DNA from: Solidesulfovibrio sp.
GTDB lineage: Bacteria; Desulfobacterota; Desulfovibrionia; Desulfovibrionales; Desulfovibrionaceae
Length of the DNA stretch: 64,000 nucleotides
NCBI RefSeq assembly: GCF_038562415.1
Contig: NZ_JBCFBA010000014.1
Coordinates: 62,001-126,000, forward strand
Direction of reading: 5' to 3'
How positions within the stretch are numbered: position 1 is the stretch's first letter; each line of letters opens with the position of its first letter. Positions 41,398 to 49,279 of the stretch are shown here, piece by piece. The notes beneath the pieces were generated by a model, which saw only the letters and a list, made by a program, of their open reading frames with translations, was not told the origin of the DNA and did not search any database. Position numbers and translations under genes: made by a program.

Positions 41398-42573
41398 ATG
41401 CCAGCAAAGGAACGCTTTCGGACGGATTATGTCGGGGTGTTCTACATCGTAGGGACCGCCGTTACCTCGGACAGACCCGAGCGGATTTATTACATCCACT
41501 ATCGCCGCGACGGAAAGCTCGTCGAGGAAAAAGCCGGCCGCCAGTTCCAAGACGCCATGACCCCGGCCAAAGCCTCTCGCATCCGGGCGGAACGGATCGA
41601 AGGCAAGGCGTTGTCCAATCAGGCTCGCCGGGATGAAGCCAAGGCCGCCAAGGAGGCCGAGGAAGGACGCTGGACCATCGCCAAGTTGTGGGAGGCGTAC
41701 AAAGCCGGGAAGCCGGGCCTCAAAGGCCTCGTGACCGACGAGAACCGCTACAAGAATTTCATACGCCCCACCTTTGGCGGCAAGGCTCCTGCTGAAATCA
41801 TCGCCTTGGACGTGGACCGGTTGCGGATCAAGCTGCTCAAGACCCATCGCCCCGGCACAGTCAAGAATGTCCTGGAACTACTGCGACGAATCATCAATTA
41901 CGGCTGCAAAAAGAACCTGTGCCCCGGGCCGGGATTCGTGGTGGAACTTCCCCGGGCGCAAAGCCTCAAGACGGAAGACCTCACCCCGGAGGAGTTGGCC
42001 GAATTGCTCCATGCCATTGACGAGGACGATCACCCTTTTGCCGGGCCTATCATGCGCTTGGCCCTCTTCTCGGGCCTGCGGAAATCGGAAATGCTCAAAT
42101 TGCAGTGGAGTCATATCGACTTCCGAAACGGTGTGATTCACCTCCCCGACGCCAAGAGCGGACAGGATGAGAAAATTCCCCTCAGTGACACGGCAAGGGA
42201 ATTGCTCGAATCCCTGCCGAGGGACAGCGATTTTGTCTTTCCAGGTCGGGCCGGCGGTCAGCGTGTCTACATCCAGCGGTACGTTAACCGCATCCGGGAC
42301 AAGGCCGGCCTGCCCCGGAATTTTCGGGCGCTGCACGGCCTGCGGCACGTTTACGCGTCCATGCTGGCCTCAAGCGGCAAGGTGGACATGTACACCCTGC
42401 AAAAGCTTTTGACCCACAAAAGCCCATCGATGACCCAGCGATACGCGCACCTTCGGGATGACGCCATGAAGCGGGCGGCTGACGTGGCCGGCGAAATCGT
42501 GAATGGTCTTGCTGCGGACATTGCGAAAGTCCCAACACAGAAGGTGGTCCCCATGGCCAAGGGGCAACGGTAA
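41398..42573 (+). CDS. tyrosine recombinase (element integrase)
   Basis: A 391-aa phage-type site-specific recombinase. The N-terminal arm-binding region lies at about 1-75, a SAM-like core-binding domain at about 90-190, and the catalytic domain holds Arg in SGLRKSEML (near 226), HGLRHVYAS (His and Arg near 313-316), LLTHKSPSMTQRYAHL and Tyr near 347. The start at 41398 has GGAGG just upstream; the frame extends to 41248, but that would run through the repeats. It sits 230 bp from the left att repeat and should recombine attP with the tRNA-fMet 3' end. Confidence 0.95.
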   Translation: MPAKERFRTDYVGVFYIVGTAVTSDRPERIYYIHYRRDGKLVEEKAGRQFQDAMTPAKASRIRAERIEGKALSNQARRDEAKAAKEAEEGRWTIAKLWEAYKAGKPGLKGLVTDENRYKNFIRPTFGGKAPAEIIALDVDRLRIKLLKTHRPGTVKNVLELLRRIINYGCKKNLCPGPGFVVELPRAQSLKTEDLTPEELAELLHAIDEDDHPFAGPIMRLALFSGLRKSEMLKLQWSHIDFRNGVIHLPDAKSGQDEKIPLSDTARELLESLPRDSDFVFPGRAGGQRVYIQRYVNRIRDKAGLPRNFRALHGLRHVYASMLASSGKVDMYTLQKLLTHKSPSMTQRYAHLRDDAMKRAADVAGEIVNGLAADIAKVPTQKVVPMAKGQR

Positions 42574-42590
42574 ATCAGAGAGGTCAACCC

Positions 42591-42863
42591 ATGAGACAGA
42601 TTTCCATACAAATCCCTGACGATGCCTTGACCGCCCTTATGCTCCCCCAGGAGGGGCAAGACCGGATCGGTGGTGAACTGCTGTTGCTGGCGGCCGCCAA
42701 GCTCTACGAGCTGGGCCGGCTTTCTTCGGGAGCCGCCGCCCGTCTTGCCGGGATTCCACGCACTGTGTTTCTTGCCCGCCTGGCTGAATATGGCGTGGAC
42801 ACCTTCGATCTGACCGAAGAGGAGTTGCACGGGGAGGCGCGCCTTGCCGCGAACCATCTCTAA
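42591..42863 (+). CDS. UPF0175-family antitoxin-like protein
   Basis: A 90-aa protein with the UPF0175 pattern IQIPDDALTALMLPQ ... LLLAAAKLYELGRLSSGAA followed by ARLAGIPRTVFLARLAEYGVD, which contains a helix-turn-helix-like segment. GAGAGG precedes the ATG. The last 20 bp overlap the DUF3368 gene. UPF0175 and DUF3368 genes are a known paired arrangement regarded as a type II toxin-antitoxin module. It probably represses its own operon and neutralises the PIN-like partner. Confidence 0.85.
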   Translation: MRQISIQIPDDALTALMLPQEGQDRIGGELLLLAAAKLYELGRLSSGAAARLAGIPRTVFLARLAEYGVDTFDLTEEELHGEARLAANHL

Positions 42864-43335
42864 CACCTCCCCGTTCCAATACCTGCACCAAATTGGCCAG
42901 TTGGAGTTACTGCCGGCCCTGGTTCAGAACGTCCTTGTGCCGCCTGCCGTGGTGGACGAGTTGGCCGCCGGTCGGGCCATGGGGCTTGATCTTCCCTCTC
43001 CCGAGGCGTTGCCGTGGGTGACGATTCAGGCCCCGGCAAGCATGGCCGCCCTGCCTCTTGTCCGGGACCTCGGCCCGGGAGAATCCCAGGCCTTGGCCCT
43101 TGCTCTCGAATATCCCGGTGCCGTGGTGATCCTGGACGACAAGCTGGGGCGGCACGTGGCCCGCTCGCTTAGCGTTCTCCACACGGGCACGCTTGGTGTC
43201 CTGATTGACGCCAAAAGGGCCGGGCTACTCCCTGCCGTTGCTCCCTTGATCGACAGGCTTCACGCTTGCGGTTTTCGTCTCACGGCAAAGGCACGGCAAG
43301 CGGTGCTCAATGTGGCGGGTGAAACAGCAAGATAA
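42844..43335 (+). CDS. DUF3368 PIN-like toxin
   Basis: A 163-aa PIN-domain-like protein: SNTSPFQYLHQIGQLELLPAL at the N-terminus (first Asp replaced by Asn, as is common in DUF3368), VPPAVVDELAAGRA, LGPGESQALALALEY and VVILDDKLGRHVARSL with the acidic pair. It is likely an RNase toxin acting on its host when the UPF0175 partner is lost, helping to keep the element. The start overlaps the antitoxin gene by 20 bp. Confidence 0.85.
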   Translation: MPRTISNTSPFQYLHQIGQLELLPALVQNVLVPPAVVDELAAGRAMGLDLPSPEALPWVTIQAPASMAALPLVRDLGPGESQALALALEYPGAVVILDDKLGRHVARSLSVLHTGTLGVLIDAKRAGLLPAVAPLIDRLHACGFRLTAKARQAVLNVAGETAR

Positions 43336-43365
43336 TCCTGTGCGAGAGGGGAGAAGGGGCAGGCG

Positions 43366-43731
43366 ATGGGCATCCAATTCGTGGTTGATGAAGCAGGGAA
43401 TCCCATTTCCGTCGTGGTCCCCCTCGCAGAATGGGAGGCCTTGCTTGCCAGGATGCTGTCTTTTGATCCGGAAGACGAAACCCTACGATATCCTTCCTGG
43501 ACCCCCGCAAACCAGAAGCGCTTCTTGGAGTCCTTGTCAGCGAAAAGCCTTCCTGCGGCATCTCGCCGCAGGGGAAAGAGAGCCGCATCCTCCAGGGTGC
43601 CCGGGAGGCGTTGGCCATCGCCAGAGGTGAAATGCCTCAGGACGCCAATGCGTTGGGCAGCGATGCCTATCCCACCGTTCCTTGGATGGTCGAAGCCATC
43701 AAGCCCTTGCCTGACTATCGGCTTGAGGTGA
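43366..43731 (+). CDS. small antitoxin-like protein, possibly frameshifted
   Basis: A 121-aa frame. The first 45 residues (GIQFVVDEAGNPISVVVPLA, EWEALLARM) look like a DNA-binding antitoxin of the prevent-host-death kind. After about residue 60 the composition turns Arg/Ser-rich, which suggests the wrong frame. In the downstream gene's frame, upstream of its ATG, runs GISPQGKESRILQGAREALA followed by IARGE, a natural-looking antitoxin tail. A frameshift near 43535 is therefore possible. Ribosome site GGGAG upstream. Confidence 0.5.
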   Translation: MGIQFVVDEAGNPISVVVPLAEWEALLARMLSFDPEDETLRYPSWTPANQKRFLESLSAKSLPAASRRRGKRAASSRVPGRRWPSPEVKCLRTPMRWAAMPIPPFLGWSKPSSPCLTIGLR

Positions 43732-43946
43732 CGTTCGCTGATGGACTCCATGGGGTTGTGGACCTCTCGCACATACCGCACACGGGCGTGTTCGCGGTGT
43801 GGGACGAGCCCGGATATTTCGAGAAGGCGACCATTGATCCCGAGACGTGGACGGTTTGCTGGCCCAATGGTGAAGATGTGGCCCCGGACGCCATGTACGA
43901 AGAGGTGAAGAAGCAACAGGGTGAAGGTGGTAGCCTTCCACGGTGA
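43632..43946 (+). CDS. DUF2442-family protein
   Basis: A 104-aa protein with the DUF2442 signature PLPDYRLEVTFADGLHGVVD LSHI, then FAVWDEPGYFEKATIDPETW and TVCWPNGEDVAPDAMYEEV. The ATG at 43632 has AGAGG upstream and the gene overlaps the end of the previous frame. DUF2442 proteins are commonly encoded next to DUF4160 or antitoxin-like genes in what are thought to be toxin-antitoxin loci. The biochemical role is unknown. Confidence 0.8.
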   Translation: MPQDANALGSDAYPTVPWMVEAIKPLPDYRLEVTFADGLHGVVDLSHIPHTGVFAVWDEPGYFEKATIDPETWTVCWPNGEDVAPDAMYEEVKKQQGEGGSLPR

Positions 43947-43968
43947 AGTAGACGGATAGACGATTCTT

Positions 43969-44040
43969 CCAGGGCCTAGAGACGGACTAGCTACCCGTCT
44001 TGAAACACCGCTTCCCTTGGCGGGTGGCCCTGGGATTTTT
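43969..44040 (+). terminator. possible long-loop terminator
   Basis: CCAGGGCC at 43969-43976 pairs exactly with GGCCCTGG at 44026-44033, followed by GATTTTT. The loop of about 50 bases is long for an intrinsic terminator. It lies just after the DUF2442 gene. Confidence 0.4.
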
Positions 44041-44067
44041 CAAGGGATATGCTGAAGGGGGCTTAAG

Positions 44068-44781
44068 ATGGACGATGGATCACAACAATATTCATTTTGG
44101 TTATGGCAATATGAAGCGAGAAGCCAAAAACCAAACCACTTAAAAACATTCAAAGGAAAAGACTTTTCTCATGAAGGATGCCCCAATAATATAATTCCGC
44201 CCAGTGAAATCATTCAATCAATTATTGACGATAGCTTTTCTCCAATCGGACCAAGCTTTGTTGGCCTTGGGTATTATGGATCTTCAATAGAAAAGTTGGA
44301 ATGTTACGATGCTATACCTGTTACAATTGACATGATGCAAAAGAGGCACAAAAAGGTTCCTGTCGCAGTAAATGTAAACGAAGATAATGAACGGTTGCTG
44401 TGCGATTTTATGTGTTTTTTAACAATATACAAATATAATGAATATATGAGCACGATTTTGAGATTTCCGGATAATAAAGATGAAACAGTGCTAAAAAAAT
44501 TGAATGACGATATGGTTGAAGCTGATGAGCGATTAAATAGTCTTTTGCTAAACAAGCGTAAGGCCGTCAGAAAAGATGGTGTCTCAAGAGCATTAGGACT
44601 TTGGCTCTTCGATTATTGTCAAGAGCACGCATGCGGTTGTCCAACCGCTGAGGCTGCTTTACGTGATACTGGATACTTGCAACAGTTAAGCTATGACAAA
44701 GAATATCGTCATTTTGCAAGATTACTGGCAAATGCCAAGAAATGCATAGAAGCCTGCGAAGTCTTGCCGATAAGCGCCTGA
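44068..44781 (+). CDS. A/T-rich cargo gene of unknown function
   Basis: A 237-aa protein with no family I recognise. It is far richer in A+T than its neighbours and uses codons such as AAA, ATA and AAT freely, pointing to recent acquisition from another genome. Segments are PSEIIQSIIDDSFSPIGPSF, VPVAVNVNEDNERLLCDFMC and GLWLFDYCQEHACGCPTAEA, then a helical C-terminus HFARLLANAKKCIEACEVLP. There is no signal peptide or membrane segment. GGGGG stands upstream. Being A/T-rich cargo between the toxin-antitoxin and replication modules, it could be a defence or regulatory gene, but nothing shows this. Confidence 0.75.
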   Translation: MDDGSQQYSFWLWQYEARSQKPNHLKTFKGKDFSHEGCPNNIIPPSEIIQSIIDDSFSPIGPSFVGLGYYGSSIEKLECYDAIPVTIDMMQKRHKKVPVAVNVNEDNERLLCDFMCFLTIYKYNEYMSTILRFPDNKDETVLKKLNDDMVEADERLNSLLLNKRKAVRKDGVSRALGLWLFDYCQEHACGCPTAEAALRDTGYLQQLSYDKEYRHFARLLANAKKCIEACEVLPISA

Positions 44782-44808
44782 CCCCTTCCTCTTCGCCCGC
44801 CTCCTAAT

Positions 44809-44868
44809 GTGACACTATCGGTCAACCGGATAGTGTCACTGACAGTTCCTTAGCGGGGGCCACTGTCA
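44809..44868. repeat. two adjacent inverted repeats
   Basis: GTGACACTATC (44809-44819) pairs perfectly with GATAGTGTCAC (44829-44839), and TGACAGT (44840-44846) pairs with ACTGTCA (44862-44868). They lie directly next to each other upstream of the AlpA/Xis-like gene. They may be operator sites for the element's regulators or a recombination/replication signal. Confidence 0.55.
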
Positions 44869-44897
44869 TTACGAGACGTCCACTATTTTCTCTATGA

Positions 44898-44939
44898 GGG
44901 CCTCATATCGCGTTATGCGATGTGCGGCCCATTTTTTTT
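44898..44939 (+). terminator. hairpin with T8 tract
   Basis: GGGCC ... ATCGC-GTTAT-GCGAT ... GGCCC followed by ATTTTTTTT is a two-part stem with an eight-T run, immediately upstream of the AlpA/Xis-like gene's ribosome site. It is either a terminator of upstream transcription or an attenuator in that gene's leader. Confidence 0.6.
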
Positions 44940-44956
44940 AACATGGAGAAGGTTGC

Positions 44957-45160
44957 ATGGACATGGGTAGAAATCTTCAGGGAATCGACGAATATCGGGC
45001 GGCTGAAAAATTGGGAGTCAGCGTCCACACGCTGCGGATGTGGCGACATCGGGGGAAAGGGCCAGTTTATTCAAAGCTCGGCCGGCGGGTTTTGTACCTG
45101 TCCCCGGATTTGGACAGCTATCTGGAAAGCTGCCGGGTTCAGCCTGTCAATGCGGCATAG
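44957..45160 (+). CDS. AlpA/excisionase-like helix-turn-helix protein
   Basis: A 67-aa MerR/Xis-fold DNA-binding protein (IDEYRAAEKLGVSVHTLRMW, then RHRGKGPVYSKLGRRVLYLS and PDLDSYLES), the HTH_17 layout with helix-turn-helix, wing and Tyr-containing strand. GGAGAAGG lies upstream. Placed between integrase and primase as in phage satellites, it may be the recombination directionality factor or the activator of the excision-replication genes. Confidence 0.8.
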   Translation: MDMGRNLQGIDEYRAAEKLGVSVHTLRMWRHRGKGPVYSKLGRRVLYLSPDLDSYLESCRVQPVNAA

Positions 45161-45170
45161 GGGGCCAGTC

Positions 45171-45398
45171 ATGAACACCAAACAGAAGCGCCCCCGTCCC
45201 GGCCAGGGGATCGAGGGCGCGAAAGATGAATCCAGCAAGCCCCTTCTGCCCGTATCCGCCCCGGTCGTCAATTGGGACAGCCCCAAATTGTGGCGAGCAC
45301 TCCGCAAATTCAACCGTAACTTCAAGCGGATTGGCAGGCTCCAGGAAGAGAATGCAGTCCTTCTTGAGGAGATGAAGCGAATACAGAGGGTGGCGTAG
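45171..45398 (+). CDS. small basic protein with C-terminal coiled coil
   Basis: A 75-aa product, 10 bp behind the AlpA-like gene, with GGGGG upstream. The N-terminus is Lys/Pro/Arg-rich (NTKQKRPRPGQGIEG) and the C-terminus is a short coiled coil (FKRIGRLQEENAVLLEEMKR). No family recognised. Likely co-transcribed with the AlpA-like gene. Confidence 0.6.
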   Translation: MNTKQKRPRPGQGIEGAKDESSKPLLPVSAPVVNWDSPKLWRALRKFNRNFKRIGRLQEENAVLLEEMKRIQRVA

Positions 45399-45539
45399 TG
45401 CACTACCCTCATATCTTGTACCGATATCAGGCCGCACTTAAAGGGCTTTTTGTTTGGCTGGGGTGTCATGAATTACTACCGGCTAGCCTTGTTACCGCGT
45501 TGATCCACCTGTTGGGATTGAAGCACGTGTAGGTGCAGC

Positions 45540-47477
45540 ATGGCTCGCATCGAAAAGAAAGACGTGCTCGACCGCTTGGACTTCCGAGCTTTTTATGGTT
45601 CGGAATTGCCAGAACTGCGAGGGCAAGGCGACGAGATGAATGCGCCATGTCCCTTTCATGACGATCACGGTCACCACTTCTACGCCAATGCCAAGACCGG
45701 CTTCTTTAAATGCCAGCGCTGTAACGCCGAAGGCGACGTGTTCCGGTTTTTCCAGGACCGGCACGGCGTGGACTTCAAGGACGCCCTCAACGAGTTAGCT
45801 ACGCGCGCAGGACTCGGCAATGGCAATGGGAATGGTAATGGTCAGAAGCGCCAGCAGAAAAATGGTGATGACCATGCCAGGCCCATACTGGCAAATAAGA
45901 CGGCCTTCTATCATTACAAGGATGAGCAAGATCAATACCTTTTCACAACGGTTCGCTTCGAAGAGCCGGGGAAGAAAAAGACCTTTCGCCAGTGGTGCTA
46001 TGACTTCGAACGGAAGGAATATGACCAGACGATAAAGGGTGTGCGGCTTGTTCCGTACAACCTCCCCGACGTGTTGCAGGCCAATGAGATTTTTCTTGTC
46101 GAGGGAGAAAAGGACGTGGAGTCCTTGCGCGCTTTTGGCTTGGTCGGTTCGTGCAACCCGATGGGGGCCGGGAAGTGGAAGGACGACTACAACGGCCATT
46201 TTGCGGGCCGGCACGTGGTCATCCTCGAGGACAACGACGACCCGGGCCGGGAGCATGGGGCCATGGTGGCGAAGGCCCTCTATCCTGTAGCCGCCTCGGT
46301 TAAAGTGGTGGACCTGCCCGACCTCCCCGAGAAGGGGGACATCAGCGACTGGATTATCACCGGGGGCACCAAGGATGCCTTGCTTGCCCTGGCCGACCAG
46401 GCAGCCGCCTGGAAGCCCTCCTGGGCCATGGATTGCGTCAGCGCCGCCGACTTCATGAAAGTGGAGATTGTCCTTACTCCCTTGGTCGACGGCCTTCTCA
46501 ACGAGCGCGAGAGCCTTCTTATTTGCGGGCCGTCCGGCCTGGGGAAAAGCGTCCTGACCCTCAATATGGCCCTGGCTTGTGGGTTAGGAGGCGACGCGGG
46601 GCTTTGGGGCATGTTCCCCCTTGTCCGTCCCCTTCGCACACTCTTCATTCAGTCGGAAAACAGCGCCGCCGGCACACAAGCCCGCCTACGCAAGATCATC
46701 CAGGCCATGCCCGAGATGGCCCCGGCCCTGGAAAACATCATCATGCCCCAGAACATCCGCATGACTGGGGAGCTTACAGACGAGGACTTTCAGCGCCGGA
46801 TTGTGGATGCCTGCCGGCGGTTCTTCGTGGACCTTCTGGTCCTTGATCCGCTGATTTCCTTCCACGGCCAAGATGAAAACGACAATGCGTCGATGCGCCG
46901 GTCTTTGGACTGCCTGACGGCCATTTGCGACCAAGCCAACGTCGGCACCATCGTCGTGCATCATGTGGACAAACAGACCGCGGACAACGGCGTTTTCTCC
47001 GGGCGCGGTGCGTCGGCCATTGGCGATTGGGCGGCGAACATCCTGCTTATGAAGCCCGTGGAAATCGACGGCGAACGCTCCAACGTGATTGAGCTCCTGC
47101 ACCAAAAGGCCCGCAACTTCGAGGCGGCCAAGCCATTCTTCCTGGAGCGGCGGGCGGACCTCTCTATGGTTCGTACGGATAACCCCAAGAAGCGTGGCAA
47201 GGACGCGGAGCCTATTCAAGTGGTGGTTGCTGCCCTTGAAGGGCTTGGAGGGAAGGTTGGTAGAAAAAAGGATCTCTACGATGCCGTGGCCGAAGCTACT
47301 GGTAAGCCGGATACGTCTGTTCGCCGTATCGTCCAGGTTGCGGTTGCTCAATGCGCCATCCACGAATGGGAGGGTGAAAAGCGCTCTCGGGGCATGGGGG
47401 GTGGGTACTGCCTGCCTCATTTCCGCCATTTCCGCCAAAACAGCTTGGCGGAAATAGAGAGGTATAAAGATGAATAA
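45540..47477 (+). CDS. primase-helicase (CHC2 zinc finger, TOPRIM, RepA-like ATPase)
   Basis: A 645-aa replication protein. A CHC2 zinc finger is at 37-61 (Cys37, His40, Cys58, Cys61), followed by SDGDVFRF-like EGDVFRFFQDRHGVDFKDAL, a Gly/Asn linker (GNGNGNGNG) and a TOPRIM region (IFLVEGEKDVESLRAFG near 185; VVILEDNDDPGREHG near 225). Then comes a RecA/RepA-type AAA_25 helicase with Walker A CGPSGLGKSVL (about 329) and LVLDPLISFHG. The C-terminus is a winged-helix-like segment. It should unwind and prime the element's own origin. The last codons run into the iteron cluster, so origin and gene overlap. Confidence 0.9.
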   Translation: MARIEKKDVLDRLDFRAFYGSELPELRGQGDEMNAPCPFHDDHGHHFYANAKTGFFKCQRCNAEGDVFRFFQDRHGVDFKDALNELATRAGLGNGNGNGNGQKRQQKNGDDHARPILANKTAFYHYKDEQDQYLFTTVRFEEPGKKKTFRQWCYDFERKEYDQTIKGVRLVPYNLPDVLQANEIFLVEGEKDVESLRAFGLVGSCNPMGAGKWKDDYNGHFAGRHVVILEDNDDPGREHGAMVAKALYPVAASVKVVDLPDLPEKGDISDWIITGGTKDALLALADQAAAWKPSWAMDCVSAADFMKVEIVLTPLVDGLLNERESLLICGPSGLGKSVLTLNMALACGLGGDAGLWGMFPLVRPLRTLFIQSENSAAGTQARLRKIIQAMPEMAPALENIIMPQNIRMTGELTDEDFQRRIVDACRRFFVDLLVLDPLISFHGQDENDNASMRRSLDCLTAICDQANVGTIVVHHVDKQTADNGVFSGRGASAIGDWAANILLMKPVEIDGERSNVIELLHQKARNFEAAKPFFLERRADLSMVRTDNPKKRGKDAEPIQVVVAALEGLGGKVGRKKDLYDAVAEATGKPDTSVRRIVQVAVAQCAIHEWEGEKRSRGMGGGYCLPHFRHFRQNSLAEIERYKDE

Positions 47478-47611
47478 ATTCAATGACCTGATTTCCGCCA
47501 AATTTCATTTCCGCCAAAGGGGTTGGCGCAAATGAAAAGACAAGTAATTTCAGTACATTCCATTTCCGCCATTTCCGCCCCCCTAAAGGGGGAAGTCATT
47601 CTGGCGGAAAT
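47419..47611. repeat. iteron cluster ATTTCCGCC, candidate replication origin
   Basis: ATTTCCGCC occurs at 47419, 47428, 47491, 47507, 47562 and 47571 (first base), with its complement GGCGGAAAT at 47447 and 47603 and one variant GGCGCAAAT at 47525. There are thus eight exact copies in 193 bp, two pairs being head-to-tail with no spacer. An A/T-rich interval (47453-47490) lies inside. The cluster overlaps the end of the primase-helicase gene and fills the gap behind it, the usual place for an iteron origin. Confidence 0.75.
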
Positions 47612-47663
47612 GACTTTCCCCCGCCGGGGGATGGGGTCCGCGATGGCGGCAAAGGGGAGCGGA

Positions 47664-47834
47664 ATGAAACAGGTCGAGATGAGTGAAAAGCCCAAGGGAA
47701 CCATCCAGGCGTCAGATGACGAACGGCTTGAGGCCGAAGCCTTACGCTGGTGTGAGCGCTTAGGCCGCAAGTTGGACCGGAAGCGCAGCAAAGGTAAAAC
47801 CCGCCGAGGCACCTATGATAATCGCAGTCGATAA
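47664..47834 (+). CDS. small basic protein
   Basis: A 56-aa protein from the ATG at 47664, which has GGGGAG 6 bp upstream; frames starting at 47533 or 47642 would run through the iterons. It is helical and basic (DDERLEAEALRWCERLGRKL, then DRKRSKGKTRRG). It overlaps the ERCC4-nuclease gene by 20 bp. No family recognised; it may bind DNA. Confidence 0.5.
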   Translation: MKQVEMSEKPKGTIQASDDERLEAEALRWCERLGRKLDRKRSKGKTRRGTYDNRSR

Positions 47835-48291
47835 CCGCGAACAACTTGCCTACAGCTTTGGAGGTTATGACTGTAGTGTCGAAGCCGCAACGCTGAATGT
47901 CGGTGACTATTCCATAGTCGGCTTCGAGGACAAGATTGCCTGTGAGCGAAAGTCTATTGACGACTTGATCGGCTGTCTCACTTCAGGCCGCGAACGCTTC
48001 GAGAAAGAGCTTACCCGCGCCAGGTCTTTAGATCGCTTCTGTGTCATTGTTGAGGCTAGCTTTGAAGAACTCGCCAAAGGCCTATACCGCAGTGCTATGA
48101 AGCCGCATGCGGCATGTCAGAGTGTCATTGCTTGGCAAGTCAGATACGGAACTCCGTTTGTCTTTGCTGGGTCAAGGAAGGCGGCCGAATATTATTGCTT
48201 CTCATTTCTGCAAAAGTACGTCCGCGAGATCGAAGAGCGCATGAAGGCGCTAACCAAGTCGCAGGCTCCGACCAAAAGCGCGGCGGCGTGA
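47815..48291 (+). CDS. ERCC4-domain nuclease
   Basis: A 158-aa single-domain XPF/ERCC4-type nuclease: IAVDNREQ (Asp6), VEAATLNVGDYSIVGFEDKI, ACERKSIDDLIGCLTSGRER, the GDx(n)ERKxxxD active site. The remaining core is LDRFCVIVEASFEEL and PHAACQSVIAWQVRYGTPFV. Stand-alone ERCC4 nucleases occur in phages and satellites, where they may resolve branched replication intermediates. It overlaps the preceding small gene by 20 bp and follows the origin. Confidence 0.87.
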   Translation: MIIAVDNREQLAYSFGGYDCSVEAATLNVGDYSIVGFEDKIACERKSIDDLIGCLTSGRERFEKELTRARSLDRFCVIVEASFEELAKGLYRSAMKPHAACQSVIAWQVRYGTPFVFAGSRKAAEYYCFSFLQKYVREIEERMKALTKSQAPTKSAAA

Positions 48292-48301
48292 GGAGAATAC
48301 A

Positions 48302-48814
48302 ATGCCACGACGACTTTTCGACAAATCCATTGACGGTGTGGATATGTGCCCGCGATGCGGTGCACTCCCTGGTGAATACCATTCACTTGGCTGTATGGCC
48401 GAACTTTGTCCCAAATGCGACAAACTGCTGGTGACATGTACCTGTTCCGTCATGGACGCTGAAGGCAAGGCAATCGCCACACGGAGGCTGTTCAACGCCA
48501 TCAACAACCACATCGCGGCGTGGGTATTTGCGGCTGCCTATCCGCGCAAAAGCCCTTTGGGGCTTGCCGGCTGGCTTTGGGTAGCTCTCAATTCTGATCC
48601 CGACTTGATATTTTCCATGGTGGTGAGCGACGCGGGAGCCTTGGCCGGCCTCAAAGCGTCCCACTACGACCAAGCGGGGCACCCCCGCTGCTACTCGGTC
48701 GCGGATGTCGCCCGGATCCTAGGCTGTAGCAGGCGCTTGACTACGGAACTGACGCGGGCCTTCGCGGATGTCGAGGCCGGCCGGGATACCGAAGCGCTGT
48801 TGCGGGTGCATTAG
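48302..48814 (+). CDS. zinc-ribbon protein of unknown function
   Basis: A 170-aa protein with two CxxC-type ribbons in the first 50 residues (MCPRCGALPGEYHSLGCMAE and LCPKCDKLLVTCTC). The C-terminal segment CYSVADVARILGCSRRLTTE, then LTRAFADVE, looks like a helix-turn-helix. AGGAG precedes the ATG, 10 bp after the nuclease gene. A DNA-binding role is likely; no named family. Confidence 0.7.
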   Translation: MPRRLFDKSIDGVDMCPRCGALPGEYHSLGCMAELCPKCDKLLVTCTCSVMDAEGKAIATRRLFNAINNHIAAWVFAAAYPRKSPLGLAGWLWVALNSDPDLIFSMVVSDAGALAGLKASHYDQAGHPRCYSVADVARILGCSRRLTTELTRAFADVEAGRDTEALLRVH

Positions 48815-48820
48815 GGGCCG

Positions 48821-49279
48821 ATGATGGCTGATTCTTCGCTGCCAAAACAGCCAAAGCCGAGAGGTCCTGGCCGCCCTTTCGAGAAGGGGAAAAGCGGAAA
48901 CGTAAAAGGCCGCCCGCCCGGCACCCGCTGCAAGGCCACACTTGCCGCTCAGACGCTTCTTGACGGCGAGGCCGAGGCGTTGACCCGGAAAGCTGTAGAA
49001 CTGGCTCTAGGCGGCAACATGACAGCCTTGCGGTTGTGCCTCGAAAGGATCGTGCCACCACGGAAAGACAGCCCCGTGCGAGTGACGCTCCCTGCCATAG
49101 AGAGTGCGACCGACATCCCGGCCGTGACAAACGCCCTGCTGGAAGCCGTGGGGAAAGGGCAGTTGACCCCATCGGAGGTCGCGGCACTTGCCGCCCTGGT
49201 GGAAGGCCACAGGAAGGCTCTGGAAACCGCCGACCTCGCGGAGCGCGTTGCAAAACTTGAGGAGTTCAAGGGCTTATGA
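48821..49279 (+). CDS. DUF5681-family protein
   Basis: A 152-aa protein with the DUF5681 signature GRPFEKGKSGNVKGRPPGTR, then CKATLAAQTLLDGEAEALTR, and a helical remainder. DUF5681 genes are frequent in prophages and mobile elements, often near packaging genes (recalled). Function unknown. It overlaps the next small gene by 4 bp (ATGA). Confidence 0.8.
   Translation: MMADSSLPKQPKPRGPGRPFEKGKSGNVKGRPPGTRCKATLAAQTLLDGEAEALTRKAVELALGGNMTALRLCLERIVPPRKDSPVRVTLPAIESATDIPAVTNALLEAVGKGQLTPSEVAALAALVEGHRKALETADLAERVAKLEEFKGL

Noticed and set aside
47419-47611. CRISPR array
   Set aside because: The repeats are only 9 bp and lie in both orientations with irregular spacing; no cas gene is in the window.
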